Source: Hoylesella nanceiensis DSM 19126 = JCM 15639 (GTDB lineage Bacteria; Bacteroidota; Bacteroidia; Bacteroidales; Bacteroidaceae). Taken from it: DNA of 64,000 nucleotides. The stretch lies in contig NZ_KB904328.1 in NCBI RefSeq assembly GCF_000379965.1, forward strand, positions 372,001 through 436,000, given 5' to 3'. This document shows, piece by piece, positions 53,301-61,715 of this stretch. The position numbers and the translations under genes are program-made. Within the stretch, counting starts at the first letter, position 1; each line of letters begins with the position of its first letter. Below the pieces are notes generated by a model. That model was not told where the DNA came from, made no database searches, and saw only the letters and a program-made list of their open reading frames with translations.

Positions 53301-54612
53301 TGTGCGCAACGGAAGCATCACTAAAGAGCGCATCTTCAACGTGATTGTAGACGATCCAACAGCTAAGAACATTTTAAAAGGTGTGAAAGCCGAAGTGAGA
53401 AAGTATTCTGCTAACTACAGCAGCAACGAAACTTACAGCACATACGAAAACGAAATGCTAACAGATGGCGACCTTTCTACATCTGCTTTCGGTGAAGAAT
53501 ATTTCTATTCTAAATATAACCAAGACCTTTGGAGCGTGTTTGAAGCAACCGATACATGGGATATTTCAAAAGTAAAAATCACTATCGACGACAATAACAA
53601 GGGTAAAGACGACAACGATAGAGAGGGATTGGTTTATAAAAACATCGACCTCATGGTTAGTAACAATGGTAACGACTGGGAAACTATCTACACTTTCAAA
53701 GACATCAAAGAAGAATCTACCCTTCAATACATTCTTCCTCGTGCTAAAAAAGTGAAATATCTTGCAGTGGTTGCAACCCTCAATCCTTATTTCTATCCTT
53801 CTATTACCGAAGTAGAAGCCTTTGAACAAACAGGAAAAGCAGTGTCTGAGGTAGTTCCTCTCAAGATAGAAGACGGCTTTAATGCCGATGTTATTGCCGA
53901 AGAAAAGCCTGTTCGTACCTACACCAACGAAACATTAGACTACGAAGGTTGGGTGTTCTATACCTCAGCAGTGAGACCTGAGGGCGCACTTTGCGACAAT
54001 TCGGGTACTATCATGGCTACATCGGGCAACGAATATCAGTTAGCCGAATTCGATAAAAACAACGCTTTGGTATTGAAAAACAGCTTTATCTTCCCTAAAC
54101 TCACCTTCGAAACACCTCAATATGGTAGCGAATTGAACCTATTGGTGCTTTCTACAGGCGGAAGAGGCGGTATGATGGTTGTTCCAGTGTATGAAGATGA
54201 AACCTCAGGAGATGCTGAACGCTTTGGAATTGACGACTGGAGCATGGCAGGAGTAGATGTAGCTAAAGACGGATTGGGCAAGACTAAGAGAGAAAATGGT
54301 CGTGGATTTAACGATGGCGACTACTCTTCTCAACTACAATTCAAGGTTCTTGAGCACAAAATAAAAATCAATCCTGAAAAGCGACTCAAGGCTATTAAGG
54401 TGAGAAACACAGCTGCTGGTAAGTCTGTTGCCGTTCTTGCAGCCTCTATTAAAACAGCTATTCCAACAGGAATAAACAACGTAAACAACGATAGCGAAGC
54501 ACAAGTGGTTGGTATCTACACCATCGACGGATTGCGTTTAACCGCACCTGTTAAGGGAATCAACATCTTGAAGCTATCTAATGGCAAAGTAAAAAAAGTT
54601 TTTATTAAATAG
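50374..54612 (+). CDS. Secreted multidomain GH85 endo-beta-N-acetylglucosaminidase (long type, copy 1)
   Basis: 1412 residues from the ATG at 50374, chosen because it gives a clean signal peptide (MKLIKLMGLTFLSLLLTHSV, cut at KAQ); a longer frame goes to 50269. Residues ~30-370 are a canonical GH85 barrel: YWQYMDKMVYWAG, AAHQSGVKMLGNIFFPP and FGFDGWFINEET with Asn192 and Glu194 as the catalytic pair. A jelly-roll (~380-540), FnIII-like (~550-640) and PKD/Ig-like (~650-745) part follow, then two discoidin/F5-8C-like modules (~770-890, ~1000-1140; IFDCKSGPEKNENFNNYRIS, RYVKLNPYSEKGMTLRIWEF) that may bind galactose or GlcNAc, and a T9SS type A tail (VVGIYTIDGLRLTAPVKG). It should free whole N-glycans from glycoproteins at the cell surface. 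Confidence 0.9.
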   Translation: MKLIKLMGLTFLSLLLTHSVKAQQPYNGCWHPNDIRNWSPTNDPNAKFNRSRVPLAKRFREPMAMKANPNQYYEGQICNASILYPMCSLCPSQGANNFIGYQPTYWQYMDKMVYWAGAANEGIINIPPCGSTDAAHQSGVKMLGNIFFPPSAYGGQRIWVQQMLTRVDGKFIYAKKLFEIAKYFGFDGWFINEETGGGSTDQWVQFIREFNEYADAEGYKDMEIQWYQAFAGANTRILNAHKNTSQFLDYGKVGDYRNMASTLHCTEEETMQKIYGGIETVQQGMTGYGNQLRGAFKKDKHVGSVALFCPEEHIWKGRVKRLLDTPQDNGEEAYAATKKVFENENIVWVNRNGNPADISNSGSQFSSWPGISGCLLERSSITSLPFTTSFCVGVGKYRFVKGEKRNQQDWYHSGTQSIMPTWRYWIEDGSQLKVSLDWDDAYNFGNSVKVAGFLTQGSHLMRLYKTQINITNGGKFKLVYKTTTENSVHIKLGTQSDINNGLEQLNNVSRTNVNGWTVDEYDLASFNGKTIYMIALDLNSNSDVSNYELKLGELSMLPASYQPMAMNVSNLTNGTTLTEEGGDLRLTWDWTDNADFDHFDVYSVNDNGTQHLVGQTRGEGFYVPKFTRNGTDQAVNVRLVPVMKDGSESNVQTLKVNYPKLTEPVITIKTNNSYVKKGDIVKLTASGTGDPTSWKWTLPASLEPVNNAPLTSSSIAVRALQEGAQKVKVEATNVIGTGTTEQVVFDVLNEADFNDIKNVALKKRVDSFNGSASDSETPINIIDGVQNPTDIHKKWCNIASNHECVIDLMGTYRLYGFKIFDCKSGPEKNENFNNYRISVSEDNVNWTVVVDEKNRLNDNVKTDYIAPRKARYVKLNPYSEKGMTLRIWEFEVMGADLSKMAIETPDQVILNAGEQRNVEVKYMLNGDERSAQFDCEVTPYKGDVTITNVQHHAETSTISFTVTASTKIGNSKVKVLVRNGSITKERIFNVIVDDPTAKNILKGVKAEVRKYSANYSSNETYSTYENEMLTDGDLSTSAFGEEYFYSKYNQDLWSVFEATDTWDISKVKITIDDNNKGKDDNDREGLVYKNIDLMVSNNGNDWETIYTFKDIKEESTLQYILPRAKKVKYLAVVATLNPYFYPSITEVEAFEQTGKAVSEVVPLKIEDGFNADVIAEEKPVRTYTNETLDYEGWVFYTSAVRPEGALCDNSGTIMATSGNEYQLAEFDKNNALVLKNSFIFPKLTFETPQYGSELNLLVLSTGGRGGMMVVPVYEDETSGDAERFGIDDWSMAGVDVAKDGLGKTKRENGRGFNDGDYSSQLQFKVLEHKIKINPEKRLKAIKVRNTAAGKSVAVLAASIKTAIPTGINNVNNDSEAQVVGIYTIDGLRLTAPVKGINILKLSNGKVKKVFIK

Positions 54613-54633
54613 TTTTTCTTGCTTAAAAAGCAT

Positions 54634-54667
54634 AAGTGTAGTTCTTCGAGATGAAGGGCTGCACTTT
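54634..54667 (+). terminator. Hairpin between the two long GH85 genes
   Basis: AAGTGTAGTTCTTC pairs with GAAGGGCTGCACTT (two weak spots), then TATTTC. It is 22 bases past the stop; the second gene follows 170 bases on, so it probably attenuates read-through. Confidence 0.55.
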
Positions 54668-54781
54668 ATTTCATTATAGGTTGAGTAGCAAAAAGAGTCT
54701 TTAAAACAGCTTTTTACAAGACCTACTGAAACGAAAAAAATAGATATCAAAAAAGTAATAACTAACAAAAACAATTTTATT

Positions 54782-57700
54782 ATGAAGTTTAATCGATGGA
54801 TATGCTTAACAGCTGTGTCGTTGTTGGTATGCAACGCCATGAAAGCCCAGCAGCCTTATGGAGGATGTTGGCATCCAGAAAAGGTGAAAAACTGGAGTCC
54901 TGAAACCGATCCCGATGCGAAATTCAACCGCAGTAGGGTGCCTTTGGCAACACGTTTTCAAGAGCCTCAGCTCATGAAAGCAAACAAAAACCAATATTAC
55001 GAAGGACAAGTTTGTAACGCAACAATCCTCTTCCCTACCTGTAGTTTATGCCCTTCGCAAGGCGCCAACAACTTCCTTGGCTATCAACCCACCTACTGGC
55101 AATACATGGATAAGCTGGTTTATTGGGCTGGTTCGGCTTCAGAAGGTATCATCATTCCACCGCCAAGTGGCTCTATCGACGCTGCCCATCAAAGTGGAGT
55201 GAAGGTTCTTGGACAGATATTTTTCCCTCCTTACGCTTTCGGAGGCAATAGTGCTTGGGTGACAGAGATGCTTACTCAAGAAGGTGGAAAATACATCTTT
55301 GCTAAGAAACTCTACGAAATTGCGAAATACTTAGGTTTCGAAGGTTGGTTTATCAACGAAGAAACCACTCGTGGACACATTGCTGAGTGGGCTCAATTCA
55401 TTAAAGAATTCAACGAATATGCAGAGGCCGACGGCAATCATAACATGGAAATTCAATGGTATAATGCCAGTGGTTATCCTAATGCAGAGATATTAAAAAC
55501 AAACATCAACACATCACAATTCTTAGAATATGGTAGCGTTGGCGATTATAGAAGTCAGGCACCAGACTTCAACTGCAATGCTCGTGACGTTTACAAAAAG
55601 GTTTATGGCGGTATTCAAACAGTGTATGCAGGCTTGTGTGGCTTTGGTATGTACCTTAGACAGGCCTTTCCTAAAGACGGACATGTGGGCTCTGTTGACC
55701 TATTCTGCCCCGAAGAACGCATTTGGAAAGACAATGTTAAAGACTATTTAGGCACTCCCGATGCACAAGGCGACGTGGCTTATAGTGCTATTCGTCGTAC
55801 CTTTGATAACGAAGACATCACTTGGGTGAACCGTTCAAAGAACCCTTCTGTCGAAGCAGATCCTGTAGAGAGTTTTAATTCATGGCCAGGTATGTCGGGA
55901 TGTGTGCTCGAACGCTCTGCAATCACCTCTCTTCCCTTCACAACATCATTCTGTGTGGGTGTGGGTAAGCATCGTTTTGTGAAAGGAGAAAAGCGCAATA
56001 CACAAGATTGGTATCACTCTGGTATGCAAAGCGTGATGCCTACATGGCGCTGGTGGATTGAAAATGGCAACGGAATAAACCCAACTATCGATTGGGACGT
56101 GGCTTATAATGGTAGTAACTCTATCAAAATAGATGCTTCGCTCACACAAGGCGAACACCTTATGCGCCTTTATAAAACCCAAATCAATATCACCGATGGT
56201 GGCAAGTTGCGTCTCGTTTATAAAACAACTTCGCAAAATACTGTTGAAGTGAAATTGGGAACAGAGAGTAGTGTCACTGATGGTTTGGTGACATTGACTG
56301 GAGTTAATAGAAAAACAGAAGGCGAATGGACGATCGACGAGTATGACTTGAGCCAAGTAAATGGCAAAACTGTTTATATGGTGGCACTCAACTTAAAAGC
56401 CGAAAGCCTTATTTTCGACTATAAATTGTGGCTCGGTGAGCTTTCAATGTTGCCTGCAAACTATCAACCAAAGGCAATGAACATCACCAATTTTGCTAAC
56501 AACACCACTCTTGGAGATAACGGAGGCGACCTTCGTTTGACATGGGATTGGGCAGAAAATAGCGACTTAGACCACTTTGATGTTTACACAAAGAACTCTA
56601 CTGGCACTGATGTTTTGGTGGGACAAACCCGTGATGAGGCTTTCTATGTGCCTAAGTTCGAACGCAATGCCAACGACCTTAAGCTCGATGTGAAACTTGT
56701 TCCTGTGATGAAAGACGGCTCTGAGGGAGCAGCTCAAACCTTAGAAGCAAACTATCCTCAACCCACTGCGCCTAAAGTGATTGTGAAACCTTCGAAAGGT
56801 TATATCAAAGTGGGCGAAAAGGTAACGCTTAAAGCTATTGCAACAGGCAACCCAACAGGATTTAAGTGGTTGCTTCCTGCTTCGTTAGAAGTGGTGAATA
56901 ACGGCTCATTGGTTGCTCCTCAAATCGAAGTAACAGCCCTTAAAGAAGGTAAACAAGACATCACTATCGAGGTAACTAACGCTGTTGGCACTACAAAAGA
57001 AACTTTCTCGGCTTTCGATGTGTTGAGCGAATCAGACTTTAATTCGGTTGCTAACGTGGCCATTAAGGGTGTTGTGAAGAGCTTCAACGGCTCAACCAAC
57101 AACAGAGAAACACCTGCTAACATCATCGATGGTGTGCAAAATCCTGCTGGAGTGTCGGCTAAATGGTGTCACATCGGTACCAACCACGAATGTGTTATCG
57201 ACTTGAAGACTTCTTATCGTTTGTATGGTTTCAAGATTTTCGACTGCAAGTCGGGTCCTGAAAATAACGAAAACTTCGATAAATACCGCATTTATGTGAG
57301 CGAAGACGCTGAAAACTGGACTCTTGTTGTTGACGAAAAGGGTCGTGCAAAAGACAATATTAAGAGCGATAACATCACTCCTACAAGAGCACGCTACGTG
57401 AAGTTGAATCCTTATTCAGACGAGGGTATGACTCTAAGAATATGGGAATTCGAGGTATATGGAGCCAATTTGAGTAACATGACCTTAGAAGCACCCAAAG
57501 AATTGGTGTTGAATGCCAACGAAAAGAAAGACGTTACGGTTAAATATAACTTAAATGGCGATCCTCGTTCGCCTGAATTTAAGTACACTGTGAAGGTGGT
57601 AAGAGGTAAAGCAAGCGTTGGACAAGCTCAAGAAAACCAAGCAGAAGGCACTATCACCTTCCCTGTTACTGCTCAAAACAGCTTCGGAACATCTCAAATT

Positions 57701-59023
57701 AAAGTGGTTGTAGACAATGGAGGCACTTCTAAAGAATGCGAATTTGCTGTTATCACCGACGATCCTAATGCAGAAAGCGTGTTGAAAGGCATGAGTGCTA
57801 ATTTAAGAAAGTATGCTGAAGCTTATGGCTACAACGTTCCTTACACTTCAAAAACAACCACTCAGCTAACTGATGGCAACGTAGAAGAACTTGGTTTCGA
57901 AGAGTTTGACGACCCATGTAAGAACCGTCAAGACTTCTGGGCTATCTTTGAGTCACCCACTACCTTTAATATTTCAAAGATCAAGGTAAGTATTCCTGAA
58001 AACAATATGGGCGAAAACGACAACGAAGAACAAGCTCTTGTTAACAAAGACATTGACATTATGTTGAGTGAGAATGGTGTTGACTGGAGAACTATTCACA
58101 CCTTTACCGATATTAAGAAAGAATCTTCACTTGTACACTATTTTGCTAAACCTGAAAAAGCAAAATATTTGGCAGTAGTTTCTACTCTTTATCCTCTTAG
58201 CTACCCTGCTCTTTCAGAAGTAGAAGTATTTGAACCAGCAGTGAAGAAATCTCAAAACGGAATTGTTCCTGTAACTATTGCAGAAGGTTGGAACGCTGAT
58301 ATCATTGCAGAAGCACGCACAGCAGAAAAGCATACCACTCAAACTCTCGACCGACAAGGTTGGGTGCTCTACACCAATGGTGTTCAAGAACAAGGTGCTT
58401 TGTGCGACGAATCGGGCTTAATCACCACAACTGCGGGTAACGATTATCAGTTAGCCGACTTCAGTAGCAACAATGCTTTGGTACTAAAGAATACCTTTAA
58501 TCCTGGAAGTCTTGTGTTTGAAGAACCAATCACCACCAGCGAACTATATCTATTAGCTATCTGTGCCGACGGAAGTGGCGGTCTTTCAATCACTCCTATC
58601 TACAGCGATAACTCACGTGGAGATGTTAGTCGTTTCTATATTTACGACTGGTTTGGAACAAGTGAAGGCACTGCTAAACACGGATTAGGCCGTATTAAGC
58701 GCAGTTATAGCAGAGATATGCGTGCCGATGGAATAGATGGTAATTACCAATTCCGCCTATTCGAGCATAAGATGCCTATCGATGAAAGCAAACAATTAAA
58801 GGGAATTATGGTGAAGAACTTTAAGAGTGGAACTGTTCCTACATTGCTTGCTGTGTCTATGAAAGAACAAACCACAACAGGAATTGTGCGCATTGCTACC
58901 GAAAGCAACAGCACCATCGTGGGTATCTACACCATCGACGGCTTGCGTCTCACCGCTCCTGTTAAGGGAATCAACATCATTAAGTATGCCGACGGCACAT
59001 TTAAGAAAGTATATATCAAATAA
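54782..59023 (+). CDS. Secreted multidomain GH85 endo-beta-N-acetylglucosaminidase (long type, copy 2)
   Basis: 1413 residues, a tandem paralogue of the preceding gene with the same domain order. Signal peptide to about residue 22 (NAMKAQ). GH85 barrel with YWQYMDKLVYWAG, AAHQSGVKVLGQIFFPP and LGFEGWFINEET; catalytic Asn192 and Glu194 fall at the same positions as in copy 1. Two discoidin-like modules, a PKD/Ig-like module and a T9SS tail almost identical to copy 1 (IVGIYTIDGLRLTAPVKG) follow. The near-identical tails and discoidin cores against divergent barrel loops suggest recent duplication with selection on specificity. It ends at a bidirectional terminator. Confidence 0.9.
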   Translation: MKFNRWICLTAVSLLVCNAMKAQQPYGGCWHPEKVKNWSPETDPDAKFNRSRVPLATRFQEPQLMKANKNQYYEGQVCNATILFPTCSLCPSQGANNFLGYQPTYWQYMDKLVYWAGSASEGIIIPPPSGSIDAAHQSGVKVLGQIFFPPYAFGGNSAWVTEMLTQEGGKYIFAKKLYEIAKYLGFEGWFINEETTRGHIAEWAQFIKEFNEYAEADGNHNMEIQWYNASGYPNAEILKTNINTSQFLEYGSVGDYRSQAPDFNCNARDVYKKVYGGIQTVYAGLCGFGMYLRQAFPKDGHVGSVDLFCPEERIWKDNVKDYLGTPDAQGDVAYSAIRRTFDNEDITWVNRSKNPSVEADPVESFNSWPGMSGCVLERSAITSLPFTTSFCVGVGKHRFVKGEKRNTQDWYHSGMQSVMPTWRWWIENGNGINPTIDWDVAYNGSNSIKIDASLTQGEHLMRLYKTQINITDGGKLRLVYKTTSQNTVEVKLGTESSVTDGLVTLTGVNRKTEGEWTIDEYDLSQVNGKTVYMVALNLKAESLIFDYKLWLGELSMLPANYQPKAMNITNFANNTTLGDNGGDLRLTWDWAENSDLDHFDVYTKNSTGTDVLVGQTRDEAFYVPKFERNANDLKLDVKLVPVMKDGSEGAAQTLEANYPQPTAPKVIVKPSKGYIKVGEKVTLKAIATGNPTGFKWLLPASLEVVNNGSLVAPQIEVTALKEGKQDITIEVTNAVGTTKETFSAFDVLSESDFNSVANVAIKGVVKSFNGSTNNRETPANIIDGVQNPAGVSAKWCHIGTNHECVIDLKTSYRLYGFKIFDCKSGPENNENFDKYRIYVSEDAENWTLVVDEKGRAKDNIKSDNITPTRARYVKLNPYSDEGMTLRIWEFEVYGANLSNMTLEAPKELVLNANEKKDVTVKYNLNGDPRSPEFKYTVKVVRGKASVGQAQENQAEGTITFPVTAQNSFGTSQIKVVVDNGGTSKECEFAVITDDPNAESVLKGMSANLRKYAEAYGYNVPYTSKTTTQLTDGNVEELGFEEFDDPCKNRQDFWAIFESPTTFNISKIKVSIPENNMGENDNEEQALVNKDIDIMLSENGVDWRTIHTFTDIKKESSLVHYFAKPEKAKYLAVVSTLYPLSYPALSEVEVFEPAVKKSQNGIVPVTIAEGWNADIIAEARTAEKHTTQTLDRQGWVLYTNGVQEQGALCDESGLITTTAGNDYQLADFSSNNALVLKNTFNPGSLVFEEPITTSELYLLAICADGSGGLSITPIYSDNSRGDVSRFYIYDWFGTSEGTAKHGLGRIKRSYSRDMRADGIDGNYQFRLFEHKMPIDESKQLKGIMVKNFKSGTVPTLLAVSMKEQTTTGIVRIATESNSTIVGIYTIDGLRLTAPVKGINIIKYADGTFKKVYIK

Positions 59024-59062
59024 TATCGCAACAAAAGCACTCTTGTAGATAGAGTGAAAAAC

Positions 59063-59100
59063 AAAGGAGTGGGTTCTATTTTGTTAGAACTCACTCCTTT
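59063..59100. terminator. Bidirectional terminator between convergent genes
   Basis: AAAGGAGTGGGTTCTA and TAGAACTCACTCCTTT form a 16-bp stem with one mismatch and a 6-base loop; T-rich on the plus side, A/T-rich on the other. It ends GH85 copy 4 (plus) and the LRR gene (minus). Confidence 0.85.
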
Positions 59101-59121
59101 TATTTATAAGGTTTGTGATGT

Positions 59122-61230
59122 TTATTTCACCACCTTTTTATAGGTCTTTTTGCCTTGTTTTACAATAACAACGCCCTTCACTTGGTTTTCTTTCACCTCA
59201 CGTCCGTTAAGGTCGAATACCTTTCGGGGTTGATTTTCGTCGTACTCTATAGTAGAAACGCTCAAAGGAAATCTGTCTGCGCCCTCTACTTTCCAACCTT
59301 TACTTCTTGCTATATCTTGTATTTCTTCAGACATATCGTTGCCATCGCTGGCACTTGACACCACAGCCAATATACCATCGTATTCAGAAGGATCGGTAAG
59401 TGTGGGCAAGTAGTTCACCAATTGCAACATTTGAGCAAGACTAATTTGGTTAGAATAGCACTCAAGTACACTTAGAGTGGGGTTATTCGCAATGTTTATC
59501 TGTGATATTTGGTTGTTATAGCAAACTATTATTTCCAATTTGTCGTTATCTTTGGCAGTAAAAGAGGTCAACTCGTTGTTTTCGCAATACAGCCATTTAA
59601 GCTCTTTGGCATTAGAGATGCTCAACTCTTTCAACTTGTTGTTAGAGCAATTTAAATACTCTAAGCTATTATTTTGGGGAATATCCAATTCAGTTAGTTG
59701 GTTATAATCGCAAATGAGATGTTTTAGTTTGCTTTTTTGTGTAGCCTCTAATGTTTTGATCGGAGGGTTATTGGTGCTTAAAGTAGTTGGATTGTTGCTC
59801 TTTAGTGATATTGTTTTAATTGAATTATGATCGCAGATCAAATATTCTAAATCAGTATTAGCAACATCTATAGATGTGATATCGTTATAAGGACAATATA
59901 AAATCGACAAATCGCCCGATATTTTTATGGTTTTTGATGTAAGACGATAGGTGTTAGATACGAGTGTTTTATTTAAATATTTTAGATCTTCTTGTTGTTC
60001 ACTCTTCACTAATGTTGCGCCTTCCACTTCGATGTCTGCATGTATTGAAATAGGATCTACATCGTGTATCAATAGAATTTCTTCGCCAATGTTCTTGTCT
60101 ATGGTTAAAGTGATGTAGGTAACTTCAGGAATTTCGTTAACCACTTGTCTTGAAGTGTTTTTCACTTCCCAGCCTTTGCTAACAGCTAAATCTTTTAGTT
60201 GGTTAGAAAAGTTCTTAGAGCCGTTTAGTGTTGGCACCACAACAAGCTTTCCTTTTTTGCCTGCACTGGTGTCTATTGTTGGCAAGTTGTTCACCAATTG
60301 CTGCATTTGAGCAAGCGACAAGTTGTTAGAATAGGTTTCTAAAGTATTAAGTTTGGGATTATTAGAAAATTCAAACTGCGAAATTTTAGTATTAAAGAAT
60401 CTTAGTCTAGCTAGTTCGGGGTTGTTTTTAACAGTGAGTTTTTCAAGTTCATTTCTTGAACAAGAAAGGTCTATAAGATCTTTAAAGTTAGAAACATTCA
60501 ATTCTTTTAGATTGTTGTAAGCACAAGCTAAGAGCCATAACTTGTTGTTTTGAGGAAGATTGAGGGTAGATATCTTGTTGTAATTACAAGTGAGATATGT
60601 TAATTCGCTATTGGTAGACACGTCTAATGCAGTGAGTTGGTTATTTTCGCAATTAAGAGTGCTCAAGTTGTTGTTGCCATTTGTGTTGAGTTCGGTTATA
60701 GAGTTGTATGGACAAAATAAATTGACCAACTTAGAATGTGAGAGATCTATCGAGGTGATGCCGTTATTGTTGCAGTAGAGACTTGTTAAATCACCCAAAA
60801 TTTTCACTGTTTGTGCAGTAAGACTGTAAGTGATGTTTTTTTCGTTTGGCTTTGAAGTATCTTCAGTTTTCACAACAGTTGCACCTTCAACAGTGATGTT
60901 GTCCACTGTAACACCTTCTGGAAGTCTAACTGACACCTTGATTTCTTCGCCAACATTTTTGTTTGTTGTGAAAGTGATTGTTGGTTGAGTGCCTTCTTGT
61001 TCGAGACTTTGAGTGTTGCCATTGTCTTTTTTAATCGTAACGACATCAAGAGCAGATGAGCCTGTGTTGTTGCCGTTTCGTTGATCAACGCCACGCACTT
61101 GGTTCGTTGCAGAATGACTTTCGTTATTAGCAAGATGCGCCAAATAATTGGGATAAGCTCCGTTGAGGAACGCCATGGTTGTGCCTCCCACTAAAAGAAG
61201 CATCGAGAGAAATAGTAAAATTCTTTTCAT
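59122..61230 (-). CDS. T9SS-exported leucine-rich-repeat protein with internal duplication
   Basis: 702 residues. Signal peptide MKRILLFLSMLLLVGGTTMA. Two similar halves (about residues 85-365 and 370-645) each begin with a beta part (FTTNKNVGEEIKVSVRLPEG and LTIDKNIGEEILLIHDVDPI), then short LRRs of the internalin-like/Bacteroidota kind (LTYLTCNYNKISTLNLPQNN, LKHLICDYNQLTELDIPQNN) and end in a cap (LAQMQQLVNNLPTIDTSAG, LAQMLQLVNYLPTLTDPSE). The C-terminus (KVFDLNGREVKENQVKGVVI and KKVVK) is a T9SS sorting domain. Probably a surface adhesin or glycoprotein binder that accompanies the GH85 enzymes. Convergent with them, with its own -7 element. Confidence 0.83.
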   Translation of the reverse strand: MKRILLFLSMLLLVGGTTMAFLNGAYPNYLAHLANNESHSATNQVRGVDQRNGNNTGSSALDVVTIKKDNGNTQSLEQEGTQPTITFTTNKNVGEEIKVSVRLPEGVTVDNITVEGATVVKTEDTSKPNEKNITYSLTAQTVKILGDLTSLYCNNNGITSIDLSHSKLVNLFCPYNSITELNTNGNNNLSTLNCENNQLTALDVSTNSELTYLTCNYNKISTLNLPQNNKLWLLACAYNNLKELNVSNFKDLIDLSCSRNELEKLTVKNNPELARLRFFNTKISQFEFSNNPKLNTLETYSNNLSLAQMQQLVNNLPTIDTSAGKKGKLVVVPTLNGSKNFSNQLKDLAVSKGWEVKNTSRQVVNEIPEVTYITLTIDKNIGEEILLIHDVDPISIHADIEVEGATLVKSEQQEDLKYLNKTLVSNTYRLTSKTIKISGDLSILYCPYNDITSIDVANTDLEYLICDHNSIKTISLKSNNPTTLSTNNPPIKTLEATQKSKLKHLICDYNQLTELDIPQNNSLEYLNCSNNKLKELSISNAKELKWLYCENNELTSFTAKDNDKLEIIVCYNNQISQINIANNPTLSVLECYSNQISLAQMLQLVNYLPTLTDPSEYDGILAVVSSASDGNDMSEEIQDIARSKGWKVEGADRFPLSVSTIEYDENQPRKVFDLNGREVKENQVKGVVIVKQGKKTYKKVVK

Positions 61231-61715
61231 AAATTAAATGTTTTATTGTAGTTATCGCTGCAAATATACGCCTTTTAAAATAAAAAAGTATAAATAAACT
61301 CATATGGGGTGAAACAAAACTATATAAAGTATAATAAAAGTTGTATAAATGGCGAACGAAATAGCATTCTTATTAGCAGTTAATAACATTCTTATTGATG
61401 CTTAAAAGCATTGCGGTTGACGCCTAAAAGCACTGCCTTTGAAAGGGCTGAAATGTGGCTGAAATACAGCGAAAAGACTTTATTCTTATTTTTATCCCTG
61501 TCACTTCCCACAAACAAGAAGAATGGGTAGAAACGGCAAAAGGCATTGACAATGAGGTGAATAGTGAAAAGAATAAAGAAAATGTGCATGCGCCATTGCG
61601 TTTAATTATTGATTATAAATATTAAAATATGAAAATTAATTGTTTCGTTGTTGTAGAAACTTTCTAAATTTAGCTCCGCCTTTTGACAATTATTTTATTC
61701 TATATAAAAACATAA
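61231..61715. other. Gene-free region between divergent LRR and SusC genes
   Basis: AT-rich, no ORF supported. It contains the -7 element of the LRR gene at 61261-61268 and must hold the control region of the second SusC gene, for which no clear consensus promoter was seen. Confidence 0.5.
61261..61268 (-). promoter_or_regulatory. -7 element TATATTTG for the LRR protein gene
   Basis: Minus-strand TATATTTGCAG, 31 bases before the start at 61230; -33 is not clear. Confidence 0.55.
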
